From: Alphaproteobacteria bacterium
Lineage (GTDB): Bacteria; Pseudomonadota; Alphaproteobacteria; CAAGCB01; CAG-977
DNA: 64,000 bases
NCBI GenBank assembly: GCA_900768465.1
Contig: CAAGCY010000003.1
Coordinates: 127,725 to 191,724 of the forward strand
Reading direction: 5' to 3'
The position numbers and the translations under genes were made by a program. How positions within the stretch are numbered: the first letter of the stretch is position 1; each line of letters begins with the position of its first letter. Of this stretch, positions 51,396-61,444 are shown piece after piece. The notes below the pieces were generated by a model. It saw only the letters and a list, made by a program, of their open reading frames with translations, was not told the DNA's origin and did not search any database.

Positions 51396-53680
51396 TACGA
51401 TACTCTTTTACCGGAGTTGTGAATTCTTTTTTTGGCGGTTTGTTTCGGTGCGGGGAACACGGTCGCAAAAGCCGTGAACAACGCGTCCGTAAAGTTTTCG
51501 TCAAAGGGGATTTTGCCCGCGTACCAATCGGGAGCAAGCTTCGCATCGCCGCTGGCGAACGCCGCAAAGCGTTTATTCCACAAACGGTCGACGCCCAAAG
51601 CTACCGCGAAAGGCAGGTGCTTTGCGTACAGGGCGCGGATTTTGCGGTCGGCGCTGCGCATGGTCGCCAGCAAGGTGTCGTCCTGCGACGACAAGTAAAT
51701 TTTATAGCCATCCATGTTTTCCATCAGCGATTTGCCCAAAACGGACGGCAGCTGCAACAGCGAATAAAACACGGCAATGCAGACCAGAGTCGCCGAAAAC
51801 CAAAAAGCGGTCAATCCCGTCGTTTCAACGCCGAACCAATACAATCCCTGCGCCAAAGCCGTCGCAAAAACGCCCGCCGTCAAAAACGGCACAATCAAAG
51901 CGCTTCGGCTGTGCGTCCAACATCCTTTTTTCAATCGTTCGAACAGGGCTTTTCCCGCAAAATACAACGGAACAAAGCAGATAATGCAGAACAACGCCGT
52001 CAATCCCGTCGTTTGGACGAACAAAGACAGCGACGCCACGGCGGCGACGGACAAAACGGTCATCAAAATTCCGAACCAGAAATAAGTCTGGTGAAACGTG
52101 ATGAACTTCGATTTGTATTCACGCCGCGTTTTGCGGTCGACAATGTTCAGCAGGCGCATCAGCTTCAGCGCGCCGGCGGAGGTCAGCTTGAATTCGGTCG
52201 CGTCGCCGGAAAACAGCTTTTTTGCCAACGCTTTTTCCAGCGTCGAAAGCGATTTCAGCGAATCCGTCCGTTTTATCAGCGACAGTCTGCCGTTATCTTC
52301 TTCAAACGACAAAAAGCCTTTGCCCGCCATGTCCAGCAGCATGATGAACAGCGTTTTGGGAACGGTCTGTTTGTGCAGAGCGTAGTACACGACCGCGGGG
52401 GTTAAGTCGTCTTTTTTAACGGGCAGAGCCTGCGTTGAAGCGGGAACCTGATTCTTTTTCAGGCTTACCCACGTCGCCCAGTAATAAGAGCAGACGAACA
52501 AGAACGCCAGAAAGCTCATCAGCGCGGTGCCGTGTTCGCGCAGAAAGCGGTCGAATTTCGCGTTGTAAACGGGCGCGGCATCGCTTTCCGCCCAGTTGGT
52601 GACCACAATCATGCCTTCGTACGGGGCAAGGGGGTAAGTCAGCGTAATCGCCGTGTCGTTTTCGTTGTCGCGGCGGATTCTGACGTCGTGCTGCGGCTTG
52701 TTCATATTGCCCGTCAGCGCCGTGCGGGAAAATACTTTTGCGCCGCGGGGATAGATAATGCTCGCACCCGCGCGGGTTACGGGCATATCCCAATGCTGTC
52801 CCGTAACGTTCCAAATCAATTCTTTGAAGTTGTCGGAATCCGATTTTTCGTTTTCAAATTCGGCGATTTTGTTCGCAAACAGGTACGTGACGGTAAAAAC
52901 GTGAACGCCGGCGGACAAGGGCGATTCCTGATGCAAAGACAGCCGAACCCCGCTTGAAGAAGGCTTCAGAGCGGCGTTTGCGGGGACGCCGTCGATTGCC
53001 GCTTCCAAAACGGTGATGTCGGTGCGGTGTTTTTTGCCGGCGCGGTCGGTGTGGTATTTTCCGAAATAACGGTCAATGCCCGTAAAGTTCGTTTCTTCGG
53101 GCGCGACAACGCGCTGGATGGTTTCCGTGACGGAAATCGTGTCGTTCGCCAATATTTCAATGCGGCTGAAAAAGTAGGGAATGTGACGCACAAACGGGAC
53201 TTCGACATAAGTATCGGGCGGAATCGCCGCGATGGTTTTCGGTCCGTCGTATGCCAGCGTCATCACGCGGGGACCCGTCGGTGCGGCAGAGGCGGCTTCG
53301 GCGGGCTGAGCGGTTTTCAGCCGCGAAAAAACCTCGGGCTGTTTGGGGGCGGGTCTGTTTTGTTCGCCGAACAGGCGGGCTTTCGCTTTCGCCAACGTGT
53401 CGGAGATGAAATTCGACTTCTTTTTTCCCGTCAAGCCGTCAATGCCTGCCTTGACGCCCGAAGACTGCGTGTTGTCGAAAAAAACAAGCGTTCCGCCGTT
53501 CGCGTTGAACACGTTTTTCAGCGGGGGCGGATTGCCGGGGTCGAAACGGGGCTTGTTCGTGTCGAACGAATTTAAAATTTTGTTTAAATCCGCGTTCAAA
53601 GAGTCTTCCGCCGATGCGGGGCGTCCGAAGCCCGCAACAGTCAGCGCCAGCGCAACAAGATATATAAAGTTCTTTGCCAT
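51395..53680 (-). CDS. DUF2207-domain membrane protein
   Basis: A 761-residue protein. A signal peptide (FIYLVALALTVAGFG to PASA) is followed by an exported domain with the DUF2207 pattern (SVTETIQRVVAPEET, GIDRYFGKYHT, HVFTVTYLFANKIAEF) and about five transmembrane helices in the C-terminal half, then a cytosolic tail. The role of this family is unknown. I chose the ATG at 53680 at the signal peptide; a GTG at 53695 is possible. Its stop overlaps the parE start by one base, so the two are translationally coupled. It is divergent from serA. Confidence 0.85.
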   Translation of the reverse strand: MAKNFIYLVALALTVAGFGRPASAEDSLNADLNKILNSFDTNKPRFDPGNPPPLKNVFNANGGTLVFFDNTQSSGVKAGIDGLTGKKKSNFISDTLAKAKARLFGEQNRPAPKQPEVFSRLKTAQPAEAASAAPTGPRVMTLAYDGPKTIAAIPPDTYVEVPFVRHIPYFFSRIEILANDTISVTETIQRVVAPEETNFTGIDRYFGKYHTDRAGKKHRTDITVLEAAIDGVPANAALKPSSSGVRLSLHQESPLSAGVHVFTVTYLFANKIAEFENEKSDSDNFKELIWNVTGQHWDMPVTRAGASIIYPRGAKVFSRTALTGNMNKPQHDVRIRRDNENDTAITLTYPLAPYEGMIVVTNWAESDAAPVYNAKFDRFLREHGTALMSFLAFLFVCSYYWATWVSLKKNQVPASTQALPVKKDDLTPAVVYYALHKQTVPKTLFIMLLDMAGKGFLSFEEDNGRLSLIKRTDSLKSLSTLEKALAKKLFSGDATEFKLTSAGALKLMRLLNIVDRKTRREYKSKFITFHQTYFWFGILMTVLSVAAVASLSLFVQTTGLTALFCIICFVPLYFAGKALFERLKKGCWTHSRSALIVPFLTAGVFATALAQGLYWFGVETTGLTAFWFSATLVCIAVFYSLLQLPSVLGKSLMENMDGYKIYLSSQDDTLLATMRSADRKIRALYAKHLPFAVALGVDRLWNKRFAAFASGDAKLAPDWYAGKIPFDENFTDALFTAFATVFPAPKQTAKKRIHNSGKRVS

Positions 53681-53819
53681 AGTCCGAAAATCCACCCTGT
53701 AAACGAATTATTTACTTTTAGCCGATTTTTCCGCGCGGTGCAAACACAAAAACAATCCTTTCATCTTGCGCCGAGTTGGTGTATAGAGGGGGCAGGCTTT
53801 TTAATTTTTGAAGGAAAGT

Positions 53820-55064
53820 ATGATGTTGACGACCTCGCTTGCCAAAGACAAAATCAAAATTCTGCTGCTGGAAGATTTGCATCCCAACGCCGAAAACTAT
53901 TTCAGAAAGCACGGCTACAACAATATCGAATGTTTGAAAGGCGCGCTGGGCGGGCAGGAGCTGATTGACAAAATCAAAGACGTTCACATCATCGGCATCC
54001 GTTCGCGCACCAAGCTGACGGCGGATGTTTTCGCCGCCGCCGAAAAGCTGATTGCCGTCGGCTGTTTTTGCATCGGAACAAACCAAGTCGATTTGAACGC
54101 CGCCAAACGTCACGGCGTTCCTGTGTTCAACGCGCCGTATTCCAACACGCGTTCGGTGGCGGAACTGGTTATCGGCGAAATCGTGATGCTGATGCGCGGA
54201 ATTCCGCAAAGAAACACCGCCGCCCATGCGGGGCAATGGCTGAAAAACGCCAAAGGGGCGATGGAACTGCGCGGCAAAGTGCTGGGTATCGTCGGCTACG
54301 GTCATATCGGGACGCAGGTTTCCGTCATGGCGGAAGCAATGGGGATGAAAGTCCGCTATTTCGATATCGTCGACAAGCTTGCCATGGGCAACGCCGAAGC
54401 GTGTTCTTCGCTGTCCGAACTGCTGAGCGAATCCGACGTGGTCAGTCTGCACGTTCCGCAAACCACGCAAACGAACAATATGTTTTCGCACGCCGAATTT
54501 TTCGCGATGAAAAAAGGCGCGTTCTTTATCAATGCGGCGCGCGGCAGCGTGGTTGACATCGACGCTTTGAAGGAAGCTTTGGACGCGGGACAGATTGCTG
54601 GTGCGGCGGTCGACGTGTTCCCCAAAGAACCCGCCACAAAAGACGAAGAATTCGTTTCACCCCTGCGCGGCATGCCGAACGTCATTCTGACTCCGCACAT
54701 CGGCGGGTCGACTTTGGAAGCCCAGGCCAACATCGGATTGGAAGTCGCCGAACGTCTGGTCAAATATTCGGACAACGGGTCGACTTTGGGGGCGGTCAAT
54801 TACGTCGAAGTGTCCTTGCCCGTTCAGGAATCGGGGAAAGTCACACGCTTTATGCACATTCACCGCAACGTTCCGGGCGTGCTGAGTGCCATCAACCATG
54901 TCTTTTCGGATGCGGGGCTGAACATCAGCGGGCAGTACTTGCGGACGGACGGCGAGTATGCTTATGTCGTGGTCGATGTCGACGGACGGCTGCCGAACGC
55001 GGCGGAAATCCGCGACAAACTGGAACAAATCGACGGTACGCTGAAAGTGCGTTATTTAATCTGA
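53820..55064 (+). CDS. serA: D-3-phosphoglycerate dehydrogenase
   Basis: A 414-residue NAD enzyme for the first committed step of serine synthesis. The Rossmann site is GIVGYGHIGTQV, catalytic residues are in INAARGSVVD, PKEPATKDE and TPHIGGSTLEAQ, and a C-terminal ACT domain (RNVPGVLSAINHVFSDAGLN) provides serine feedback. This is the E. coli-like long form. I chose the ATG at 53820 with GAAGGAAAGT upstream. An ATG one codon later is also possible. Confidence 0.95.
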   Translation: MMLTTSLAKDKIKILLLEDLHPNAENYFRKHGYNNIECLKGALGGQELIDKIKDVHIIGIRSRTKLTADVFAAAEKLIAVGCFCIGTNQVDLNAAKRHGVPVFNAPYSNTRSVAELVIGEIVMLMRGIPQRNTAAHAGQWLKNAKGAMELRGKVLGIVGYGHIGTQVSVMAEAMGMKVRYFDIVDKLAMGNAEACSSLSELLSESDVVSLHVPQTTQTNNMFSHAEFFAMKKGAFFINAARGSVVDIDALKEALDAGQIAGAAVDVFPKEPATKDEEFVSPLRGMPNVILTPHIGGSTLEAQANIGLEVAERLVKYSDNGSTLGAVNYVEVSLPVQESGKVTRFMHIHRNVPGVLSAINHVFSDAGLNISGQYLRTDGEYAYVVVDVDGRLPNAAEIRDKLEQIDGTLKVRYLI

Positions 55065-55161
55065 CCGCTTTTTTCCGCTTTTCTTTTTAAAAAGAAGCCG
55101 TTAAGATAATTCGAACGGATGTTTTCGTTTGAAAGCATATTTATTTTTTAGGAGCTTGGGT

Positions 55162-56436
55162 ATGGACGAAGTCGATTTGAATTTGGCACGCAAGGAAACG
55201 CTGGCTTTGGTGCTGGCGGGCGGCAAAGGGTCGCGTTTGAAAAACTTGACGGGAACGCAGGCAAAGCCCGCCGTTCCGTTCGGCGGAAAATTCAGAATTA
55301 TCGACTTTCCGCTGTCGAACTGCATCAATTCGGGCATGCGCCGCATGTGCGTCCTGACGCAGTACAAAGCGCACAGCTTGATTAAACACATTCAGCAGGG
55401 GTGGAGCTTTTTGCAGCCCGAACTGAACGAATTTGTGGAAATCTGGCCGGCTCAGCAGCAGACGTCCGACGAAGTGTGGTATCAGGGCACGGCGGACGCG
55501 GTTTATCAGAACTTGGAAACGATTCGCCATCATCATCCGCGCTATATCCTGATTTTGGCGGGCGACCATATTTACAAACAGGATTATTCCCAAATGCTGA
55601 AACAGCACATCGAAAAAGGCGCGGTGGCGACCGTTTCCTGTATCGAAGTGCCGATTGAAAAAGCGCACGAATTCGGAATTCTGGACGCCGACGCGGACGG
55701 CAACATCATCAAATTCGTCGAAAAGCCCAAAAATCCGCCTTGCATTCCCGGACAGCCCGACCGTTCGTTCGCCAGCATGGGGATTTACATCTTCAACGCC
55801 GATTTCTTAATCGACTTGCTGGAAAAAGACGCGCAGGACAAAAATTCGTCCCACGACTTCGGCAAAGACTTGCTGCCGTCGCTGGTCGGCAAGGAAAAAA
55901 TGATTGCCCACAGATTTCAGGACAGCTGCGTGTACAACAAAACGGACGAAGCGTATTGGCGCGATGTCGGTACGGTGGATGCGTATTGGGAAGCCAATTT
56001 GGACTTGACGAACGTGATTCCCGATTTGGATTTGTACGATACGCGCTGGCCGATTTGGACGTTCCAAGAACAACATCCCGCCGCGAAATTCGTGTTTGAA
56101 AGCGATTTGCGCACGGGTATGGCGGTTAAATCGCTGGTTTCCGCAGGGTGCATCATTTCGGGCGGCACGGTTCGCCGTTCTTTGCTGTTTTCGGCGGTGC
56201 GCGTCCATTCGTTTTCTTTGGTGGAAGATTCGGTCGTTCTGCCGAATTGCGTCATCAACCGTCATGCGCGCGTCCGCAAAGCCGTTTTGGCGGAAGGATG
56301 CGTCATTCCCCGCGGGCTGGTCATCGGTGAAAATCCCGAAGAAGACGCCAAGTACTTTTATGTTTCGGAAAAAGGCGTCGTTTTGGTAACGCCTGATATG
56401 CTGGCAAAAATTCCGCCAATGCCGGAACTGTCGTAA
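55162..56436 (+). CDS. glgC: glucose-1-phosphate adenylyltransferase
   Basis: A 424-residue enzyme making ADP-glucose for glycogen. N-terminal LALVLAGGKGSRLKNLT, the allosteric/substrate block KPAVPFGGKFRIIDFPLSN, GTADAVYQNLETI and the FVEKPKNPP substrate motif are present, then a beta-helix C-terminus. I chose the ATG at 55162 with TAGGAG seven bases upstream. No other glg genes are in the window. A terminator follows. Confidence 0.95.
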   Translation: MDEVDLNLARKETLALVLAGGKGSRLKNLTGTQAKPAVPFGGKFRIIDFPLSNCINSGMRRMCVLTQYKAHSLIKHIQQGWSFLQPELNEFVEIWPAQQQTSDEVWYQGTADAVYQNLETIRHHHPRYILILAGDHIYKQDYSQMLKQHIEKGAVATVSCIEVPIEKAHEFGILDADADGNIIKFVEKPKNPPCIPGQPDRSFASMGIYIFNADFLIDLLEKDAQDKNSSHDFGKDLLPSLVGKEKMIAHRFQDSCVYNKTDEAYWRDVGTVDAYWEANLDLTNVIPDLDLYDTRWPIWTFQEQHPAAKFVFESDLRTGMAVKSLVSAGCIISGGTVRRSLLFSAVRVHSFSLVEDSVVLPNCVINRHARVRKAVLAEGCVIPRGLVIGENPEEDAKYFYVSEKGVVLVTPDMLAKIPPMPELS

Positions 56437-56445
56437 AACAAAAAC

Positions 56446-56475
56446 AAGGCGGCGGGAAAACCTGCCGCCTTTTTT
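56446..56475 (+). terminator. rho-independent terminator after glgC
   Basis: An eleven-base stem AAGGCGGCGGG/CCTGCCGCCTT (one G-T pair) with a four-A loop runs from 56446 to 56471, followed by T5. Confidence 0.9.
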
Positions 56476-56489
56476 GTGCGGAGACCGCG

Positions 56490-57167
56490 GTGCTTTTCGT
56501 CAAGATTCGAAACTTTATCGATTCCGTGTTTGCGGTGATAAAAATCCCCGTCGCGGCGGCGGCTGTTTTGCTGTTGCCCGTGCTGTGGAAAACGTTTAAG
56601 CATTACGCTTTGCTGTGGGACAGGCTGAACCACTATAACTTGCTGTACTTCGCGGGCGGTGTCGCCGGCATGGCGGCGATTCGGATCGGAATGCGGATAC
56701 ACAGGGGCGTCGCCGAAACGTTCGAACACGAATTGACGCATATTTTGTTCGCTTTGCTGACGTTTCATCCCGTTTCGGGCATGAACGTCAACGATTACGG
56801 CGGCGGCAATATGACTTTTCGCGGCAAAGGCAACTGGCTGATAGCTCTTGCGCCGTATTTTTTTCCGCTGGCATCGGCGGCGATGATGTTCCTGACCGTC
56901 GCGTACGGGCGGGTGACAGGCTTGCTGCCCGATTGGCTGTTGATAGGGCTGGGCTTGGCGTTCGGATACGATGTTTGCGCTTTTGCCGAACAAATTCATC
57001 CTCGGCAAACGGATTTTAAAGTCGCGGGGTATTGGTTTTCGCTGTGTTTTTTACCGTCGGCGATTTTACTGTCGTTCGGAACGATTGCGGCGTTTGCCGA
57101 ACGGACGGAAAGCGGAGTCCGATTTTTTTACAATCTGCTGCTTTATTACGTCAGGCATACGTATTGA
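56490..57167 (+). CDS. membrane protein with HELTH motif (M50-like metallopeptidase candidate)
   Basis: A 225-residue protein with about five hydrophobic segments. The sequence FEHELTHILFALL (near residue 78) contains HExxH in a membrane segment, as in M50 intramembrane or BacB-like peptidases. A later DVCAFAEQIHPRQTDF block could supply a third ligand, but no canonical NxxPxxxLD motif is visible, so activity is unsure. The start is GTG at 56490, preceded by GGAG, directly after the glgC terminator. Confidence 0.6.
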   Translation: MLFVKIRNFIDSVFAVIKIPVAAAAVLLLPVLWKTFKHYALLWDRLNHYNLLYFAGGVAGMAAIRIGMRIHRGVAETFEHELTHILFALLTFHPVSGMNVNDYGGGNMTFRGKGNWLIALAPYFFPLASAAMMFLTVAYGRVTGLLPDWLLIGLGLAFGYDVCAFAEQIHPRQTDFKVAGYWFSLCFLPSAILLSFGTIAAFAERTESGVRFFYNLLLYYVRHTY

Positions 57168-57170
57168 AGC

Positions 57171-57995
57171 TTAGAGCGTCAGGCGCATATTTTCCTTGGC
57201 GCAAAAAACGTTCGGCTGTTCCGCGCGGACGGCGTGGTCGATTTTCATCATATCCGCGTCCGTGTGTTCGGGCGAATGGTGAAACAAAGCGGTGCGCTTG
57301 ACAGAGGCGGCGCGTGTGACGCCGATGGCTTCTTCTTCCGTGGAATGCCCCCAGCCCGCGAACGTCGGATATTCCGCTTGGGTGAACATGGCGTCGTAAA
57401 TCATCAAATCCGCCCCGCGCGCCAAAGCAATCACGTTTTCATCGCATTTGTCGGCGAAATGTTCGGTGTCGCTGATATAGGCAATAACCGTGCCGTCGTA
57501 TTCCAATCGAAAGCCCGTCGCGCCGTTCGGGTGGTTCAGCGGCAGAGTTTTGACGCGCACCGCGCCGCCGCACAGCGTAAACGAATCGCCGCATTCAATA
57601 TCGTTGAAATGCAAAGAGGAGGGGATTTTGCTCATCGGCAAAGGGAAAAACGGCGACGACATTTGTGTTTCCAGGGCGTTTTTGATACTGCGACCGTCGG
57701 ACAGCGGGCAAGCGTACACGTCCAGCGCGCAGTCTTGGCGGTACAGCGGGCGGAAAAAAGGAAATCCGCTGATGTGATCCCAATGGGCGTGCGAAATCAG
57801 CAAATCGACATGCGGGACTTTGCGGCGGATTAAGTCGTTTCCCAGCGCGCGAATACCCGTTCCCGCGTCCAAAACAACGATTTTTCCGTCAAAGTCCAGT
57901 TCAACGCAAGCCGTATTCCCGCCGTAAATGTTGTAATCCGCCGAACAGCACGGTGTGCTGCCCCGAACGCCGCGGAAAGTAACGTTAACGCTCAT
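57171..57995 (-). CDS. MBL-fold metallo-hydrolase
   Basis: A 274-residue metallo-beta-lactamase-fold enzyme. The metal motif SHAHWDHISGFPF is intact, later ligands lie in LNHPNGATGF, YISDTEH and FHHSPEHTD. The start (FRGVRGSTPCCSADYNIYGG) resembles proteins related to YycJ and cyclic phosphodiesterases. The ATG at 57995 was chosen because GAGG is six bases upstream. The substrate is unknown. Confidence 0.8.
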   Translation of the reverse strand: MSVNVTFRGVRGSTPCCSADYNIYGGNTACVELDFDGKIVVLDAGTGIRALGNDLIRRKVPHVDLLISHAHWDHISGFPFFRPLYRQDCALDVYACPLSDGRSIKNALETQMSSPFFPLPMSKIPSSLHFNDIECGDSFTLCGGAVRVKTLPLNHPNGATGFRLEYDGTVIAYISDTEHFADKCDENVIALARGADLMIYDAMFTQAEYPTFAGWGHSTEEEAIGVTRAASVKRTALFHHSPEHTDADMMKIDHAVRAEQPNVFCAKENMRLTL

Positions 57996-58107
57996 TGATG
58001 CCTCATCGTCACAAAACAATAATTCCCCATTATAAGGGGTTGCGTTCAAAAAGAAAAAAGGTATTTTAAAAAATAAGGTGCTTTTTTTATCGAAAGGGCG
58101 GCAATCA

Positions 58108-58572
58108 ATGCTTAAAGCAAAACTGTTCGGATTGATTTTGGGACTGACGGCGGCGGCAAACCCCGTTTTCGCGCAAACGGTGCGCGAAGTCAAAGCTTTG
58201 CCGACGTGCATGGATTTTACGGATGTGTATTCCCGCGCCGTTTTGGGCGAAGCGGAAGCGACGGAAGCCGATAAGCGTGAAGTCGTTTCTTTGGCGGCGA
58301 TTATGATGGGCTATGTGTCCGCGATGCAGGATGTTTACGGCAATTATCTGGTCGGCATGGGACCGAACGACAATGAATGGACTTTGCTGGAATACGTCCA
58401 CCGCTTTTGCAAGCAAAATCCGCAGCTGACGTTTCAGCGCGCCGTGCGTTCCGTTCCCGCCGTCGCCGATACCATTCAGTCTTTGCAGGATCAGGAATTC
58501 GCGCGCTGCACGAACTATATCAACCAGACGCGTTCGACAATTTGCGCGACGTACAACAAACCGCAACAATAA
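58108..58572 (+). CDS. small periplasmic protein, HdeA/Rap1a-like in pattern
   Basis: A 154-residue exported protein: signal peptide MLKAKLFGLILGLTAAANPV to FAQ, then a helical domain with cysteines in PTCMDFTD, HRFCKQNPQ, FARCTNYI and TICATYN, apt for two disulfides. A Tai/Rap1a or HdeA-like fold (YVHRFCKQNPQLTF helix) is possible but not certain. I chose the ATG at 58108 at the signal peptide. It precedes uvrA by 62 bases. Confidence 0.6.
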   Translation: MLKAKLFGLILGLTAAANPVFAQTVREVKALPTCMDFTDVYSRAVLGEAEATEADKREVVSLAAIMMGYVSAMQDVYGNYLVGMGPNDNEWTLLEYVHRFCKQNPQLTFQRAVRSVPAVADTIQSLQDQEFARCTNYINQTRSTICATYNKPQQ

Positions 58573-58634
58573 CTCTTTAAATCGAATCGAAACACTCCTA
58601 TATTCTGCCCAGAGGTTTTAGGAAAGGGCGGAAC

Positions 58635-61406
58635 ATGGACTCGATTAAAATCCGCGGCGCGCGGGAACATAACCTGAAAAACATCGATTTGGACATTCCC
58701 AAAAATAAGCTGATTGTCGTAACGGGACTGTCGGGATCGGGCAAATCGTCCTTGGCGTTCGACACGCTGTATGCCGAAGGACAACGCCGCTATGTCGAAA
58801 GCTTGTCCGCTTACGCCCGTCAATTCGTCGATTTGATGAAAAAGCCCGATGTCGATTCGATAGAAGGCTTGTCCCCCGCGATTTCCATTGAACAGAAAAC
58901 AACGTCGCACAACCCGCGTTCCATCGTCGGCACGGTGACCGAGATTTACGATTATATGCGTTTGCTGTGGGCGCGCGTCGGCGTGCCGTATTCGCCCGCG
59001 ACAGGATTGCCGATTGAAAGTCAAACCGTTTCCCAAATGGTGGACAAGGTTATGGCGATGCCGCAGGGAACGAAGCTTTTATTGCTTGCCCCCGTCGTGC
59101 GCGGCAGAAAAGGCGAATACAAAAAGGAAATCGCCGATTTTCGCAAGAAAGGCTTTCAGCGGTTGAAAATCGACGGGGAAGTGTACGACATTGACGACGT
59201 TCCCGATTTGAACAAAAACAACAAACATGACATTGCCGTCGTGGTCGACCGAATCGTCGTCAAAGACGGGATTGAAAGCCGGTTGGCGGATTCGTTTGAA
59301 ACGGCTTTGGAGCTGTCGGACGGATTGGCGGCGGCGGAAAACGCCGAAACGCATGCGGAAACGATGTTTTCGTCGCGCTATTCGTGTCCCGTGTCGGGCT
59401 TTACGATTGAAGAAATCGAACCGCGGCTGTTTTCGTTCAACAATCCGCACGGCTACTGTCCCGAATGCGAGGGCTTGGGCGTCAAGCTCTACATCGATCC
59501 CGACTTGGTCATTCCCGACAAGGAAAAGCGGCTGGACGAAGGCGCGATTGCTCCGTGGACGGGGGCAAACGGCGAAATCTATCCGTGGCACAAGGAAGCT
59601 TTGAGCGCTTTGAGCCGCCGCTTCAATATGGATTTGTCGGCGCGGTGGTGCGACTTGCCCGTCGAAACGCAAAAGGCGGTTTTGTACGGAACGCCGACGT
59701 TTGAAGGCGTGATTCCGAACCTCAGCCGCCGATTTGTCGAAACCGATTCCGAATATATGCGCGAGGAAATCCAGAAATTTCAAAACAACGTGGAATGTGA
59801 GGCTTGTCACGGCAAACGCTTGCGTCCCGAAGCTTTGGCGGTCAAAATCGACGGCAAAGACATTGCCGAAATCACGAACTTGTCGATTGCCGAAGCGCGT
59901 GATTGGTTTTCCTCCGTCGGGGAAAAGCTGAAGCCTCAAAACCGCGAAATCGCGGGCAGGATTTTGCGCGAAATCAACGAACGGCTGGAGTTTTTGATTA
60001 ACGTCGGCTTGGGGTATTTGTCGCTGGGGCGGTCGTCGGGGACTTTGTCGGGCGGCGAAAGCCAGCGTATCCGCTTGGCGTCGCAAATCGGCACGGGATT
60101 GACGGGCGTTTTGTATGTGCTGGACGAACCGTCCATCGGACTGCATCAGCGCGACAACGACCGATTGCTGTCGACTTTGTTCCGTTTGCGCGATTTGGGC
60201 AACACGGTGGTGGTCGTCGAACATGACGAAGACGCCATGCGCGCCGCCGATATGCTGATTGACATGGGACCTTTGGCGGGATCAAAGGGCGGAAACGTCA
60301 TTGCCGCGGGAACGCCGCAAGAGGTCGCGGACAACTTGAACAGCCTGACGGGACGCTATTTGTCGGGGACGAAGAAAATCCCCGTGCCGAAACAGCGCCG
60401 CGCGGGAAACGGCAAGTTTTTGGAGGTTGTCGGCGCGCGCGTTCACAACTTGAAAAATATCAGCGTCAAGTTTCCGTTGGGGACATTCACCTGCGTAACG
60501 GGCGTGTCGGGCGGCGGCAAGTCGTCTTTGGTCATTGAAACGTTGTACAAGGGATTGGCAAAAGCGTTGAACGGCACGCGGCTGATTGCGGGCGACTGCG
60601 ACAAAATCGCGGGGCTGGAGAATATTGACAAAGTCATCGACATCGACCAATCTCCCATCGGGCGGACTCCGCGCAGCAATCCCGCGACGTACACGGGGCT
60701 GTTTTCGCACATTCGCGACTGGTTCGCCGCTTTGCCCGAAGCCAAAATGCGCGGCTACAAATCGGGGCGTTTTTCCTTTAACGTCAAAGGCGGGCGGTGC
60801 GAAGCCTGCCAAGGCGACGGCGTTTTGAAAATCGAAATGCACTTTTTGCCCGACATGTACGTCCAATGCGACGAATGCAAAGGCAAGCGCTACAACCGCG
60901 AAACGCTGGAAGTCAAATACAAAGGCAAATCCATCGCCGACGTTTTGGAAATGACGGTCGACGAAGCGGCAACGTTCTTTGACGCCGTGCCGCCCATTAA
61001 AAACAAGCTGAAGCTGTTGCAGCAGGTCGGCTTGGGTTATATTCAACTGGGGCAGTCTGCGACGACGCTTTCGGGCGGCGAGGCTCAGCGCATCAAGCTG
61101 TCCAAGGAACTGTCCAAAAAAGCCACGGGGCGGACGCTGTACATCTTGGACGAACCGACAACGGGACTGCATTTCGAAGACATCGCCAAATTGCTGGAAG
61201 TCCTGCACAAACTGGTCGACCAAGGCAATACGGTGGTTGTCATCGAACATAACCTTGAAGTCATCAAAACGGCGGACAGGATTATCGATTTGGGACCCGA
61301 GGGCGGCAACGGCGGCGGTCAAATCGTCGTTGAAGGAACGCCCGAACGGGTGGCGGAATGTTCCGAAAGCTATACGGGAAAATACCTGAAAAAATATCTG
61401 AAATAA
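58635..61406 (+). CDS. uvrA: excinuclease ABC subunit A
   Basis: A 923-residue damage sensor of nucleotide-excision repair with two ABC ATPase modules. Walker A sites are GLSGSGKSSL and GVSGGGKSSL, signature motifs LSGGESQRI and LSGGEAQRI. Zinc-finger cysteines are in HGYCPECEG and GGRCEACQGDG with MYVQCDECKG. Slightly shorter than E. coli UvrA (940), complete. The ribosome-binding site is AGGAAAGGG. A terminator follows. Confidence 0.97.
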   Translation: MDSIKIRGAREHNLKNIDLDIPKNKLIVVTGLSGSGKSSLAFDTLYAEGQRRYVESLSAYARQFVDLMKKPDVDSIEGLSPAISIEQKTTSHNPRSIVGTVTEIYDYMRLLWARVGVPYSPATGLPIESQTVSQMVDKVMAMPQGTKLLLLAPVVRGRKGEYKKEIADFRKKGFQRLKIDGEVYDIDDVPDLNKNNKHDIAVVVDRIVVKDGIESRLADSFETALELSDGLAAAENAETHAETMFSSRYSCPVSGFTIEEIEPRLFSFNNPHGYCPECEGLGVKLYIDPDLVIPDKEKRLDEGAIAPWTGANGEIYPWHKEALSALSRRFNMDLSARWCDLPVETQKAVLYGTPTFEGVIPNLSRRFVETDSEYMREEIQKFQNNVECEACHGKRLRPEALAVKIDGKDIAEITNLSIAEARDWFSSVGEKLKPQNREIAGRILREINERLEFLINVGLGYLSLGRSSGTLSGGESQRIRLASQIGTGLTGVLYVLDEPSIGLHQRDNDRLLSTLFRLRDLGNTVVVVEHDEDAMRAADMLIDMGPLAGSKGGNVIAAGTPQEVADNLNSLTGRYLSGTKKIPVPKQRRAGNGKFLEVVGARVHNLKNISVKFPLGTFTCVTGVSGGGKSSLVIETLYKGLAKALNGTRLIAGDCDKIAGLENIDKVIDIDQSPIGRTPRSNPATYTGLFSHIRDWFAALPEAKMRGYKSGRFSFNVKGGRCEACQGDGVLKIEMHFLPDMYVQCDECKGKRYNRETLEVKYKGKSIADVLEMTVDEAATFFDAVPPIKNKLKLLQQVGLGYIQLGQSATTLSGGEAQRIKLSKELSKKATGRTLYILDEPTTGLHFEDIAKLLEVLHKLVDQGNTVVVIEHNLEVIKTADRIIDLGPEGGNGGGQIVVEGTPERVAECSESYTGKYLKKYLK

Positions 61407-61437
61407 AAAAAACTCCGCTTTAACAGCGGAGTTTTTT
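61404..61437 (+). terminator. bidirectional rho-independent terminator
   Basis: A stem AACTCCGCT/AGCGGAGTT (61411-61419 with 61425-61433) with loop TTAAC, flanked by an A run before and T after, ends uvrA and the convergent peptidase gene. Confidence 0.9.
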
Positions 61438-61444
61438 GCGTTTT

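Noticed and set aside
55065..55161. A terminator hairpin between serA and glgC (CTTTT and AAAAG arms)
   Set aside because: The arms are AT-only with a bulge and no T tract follows, so I do not call it.
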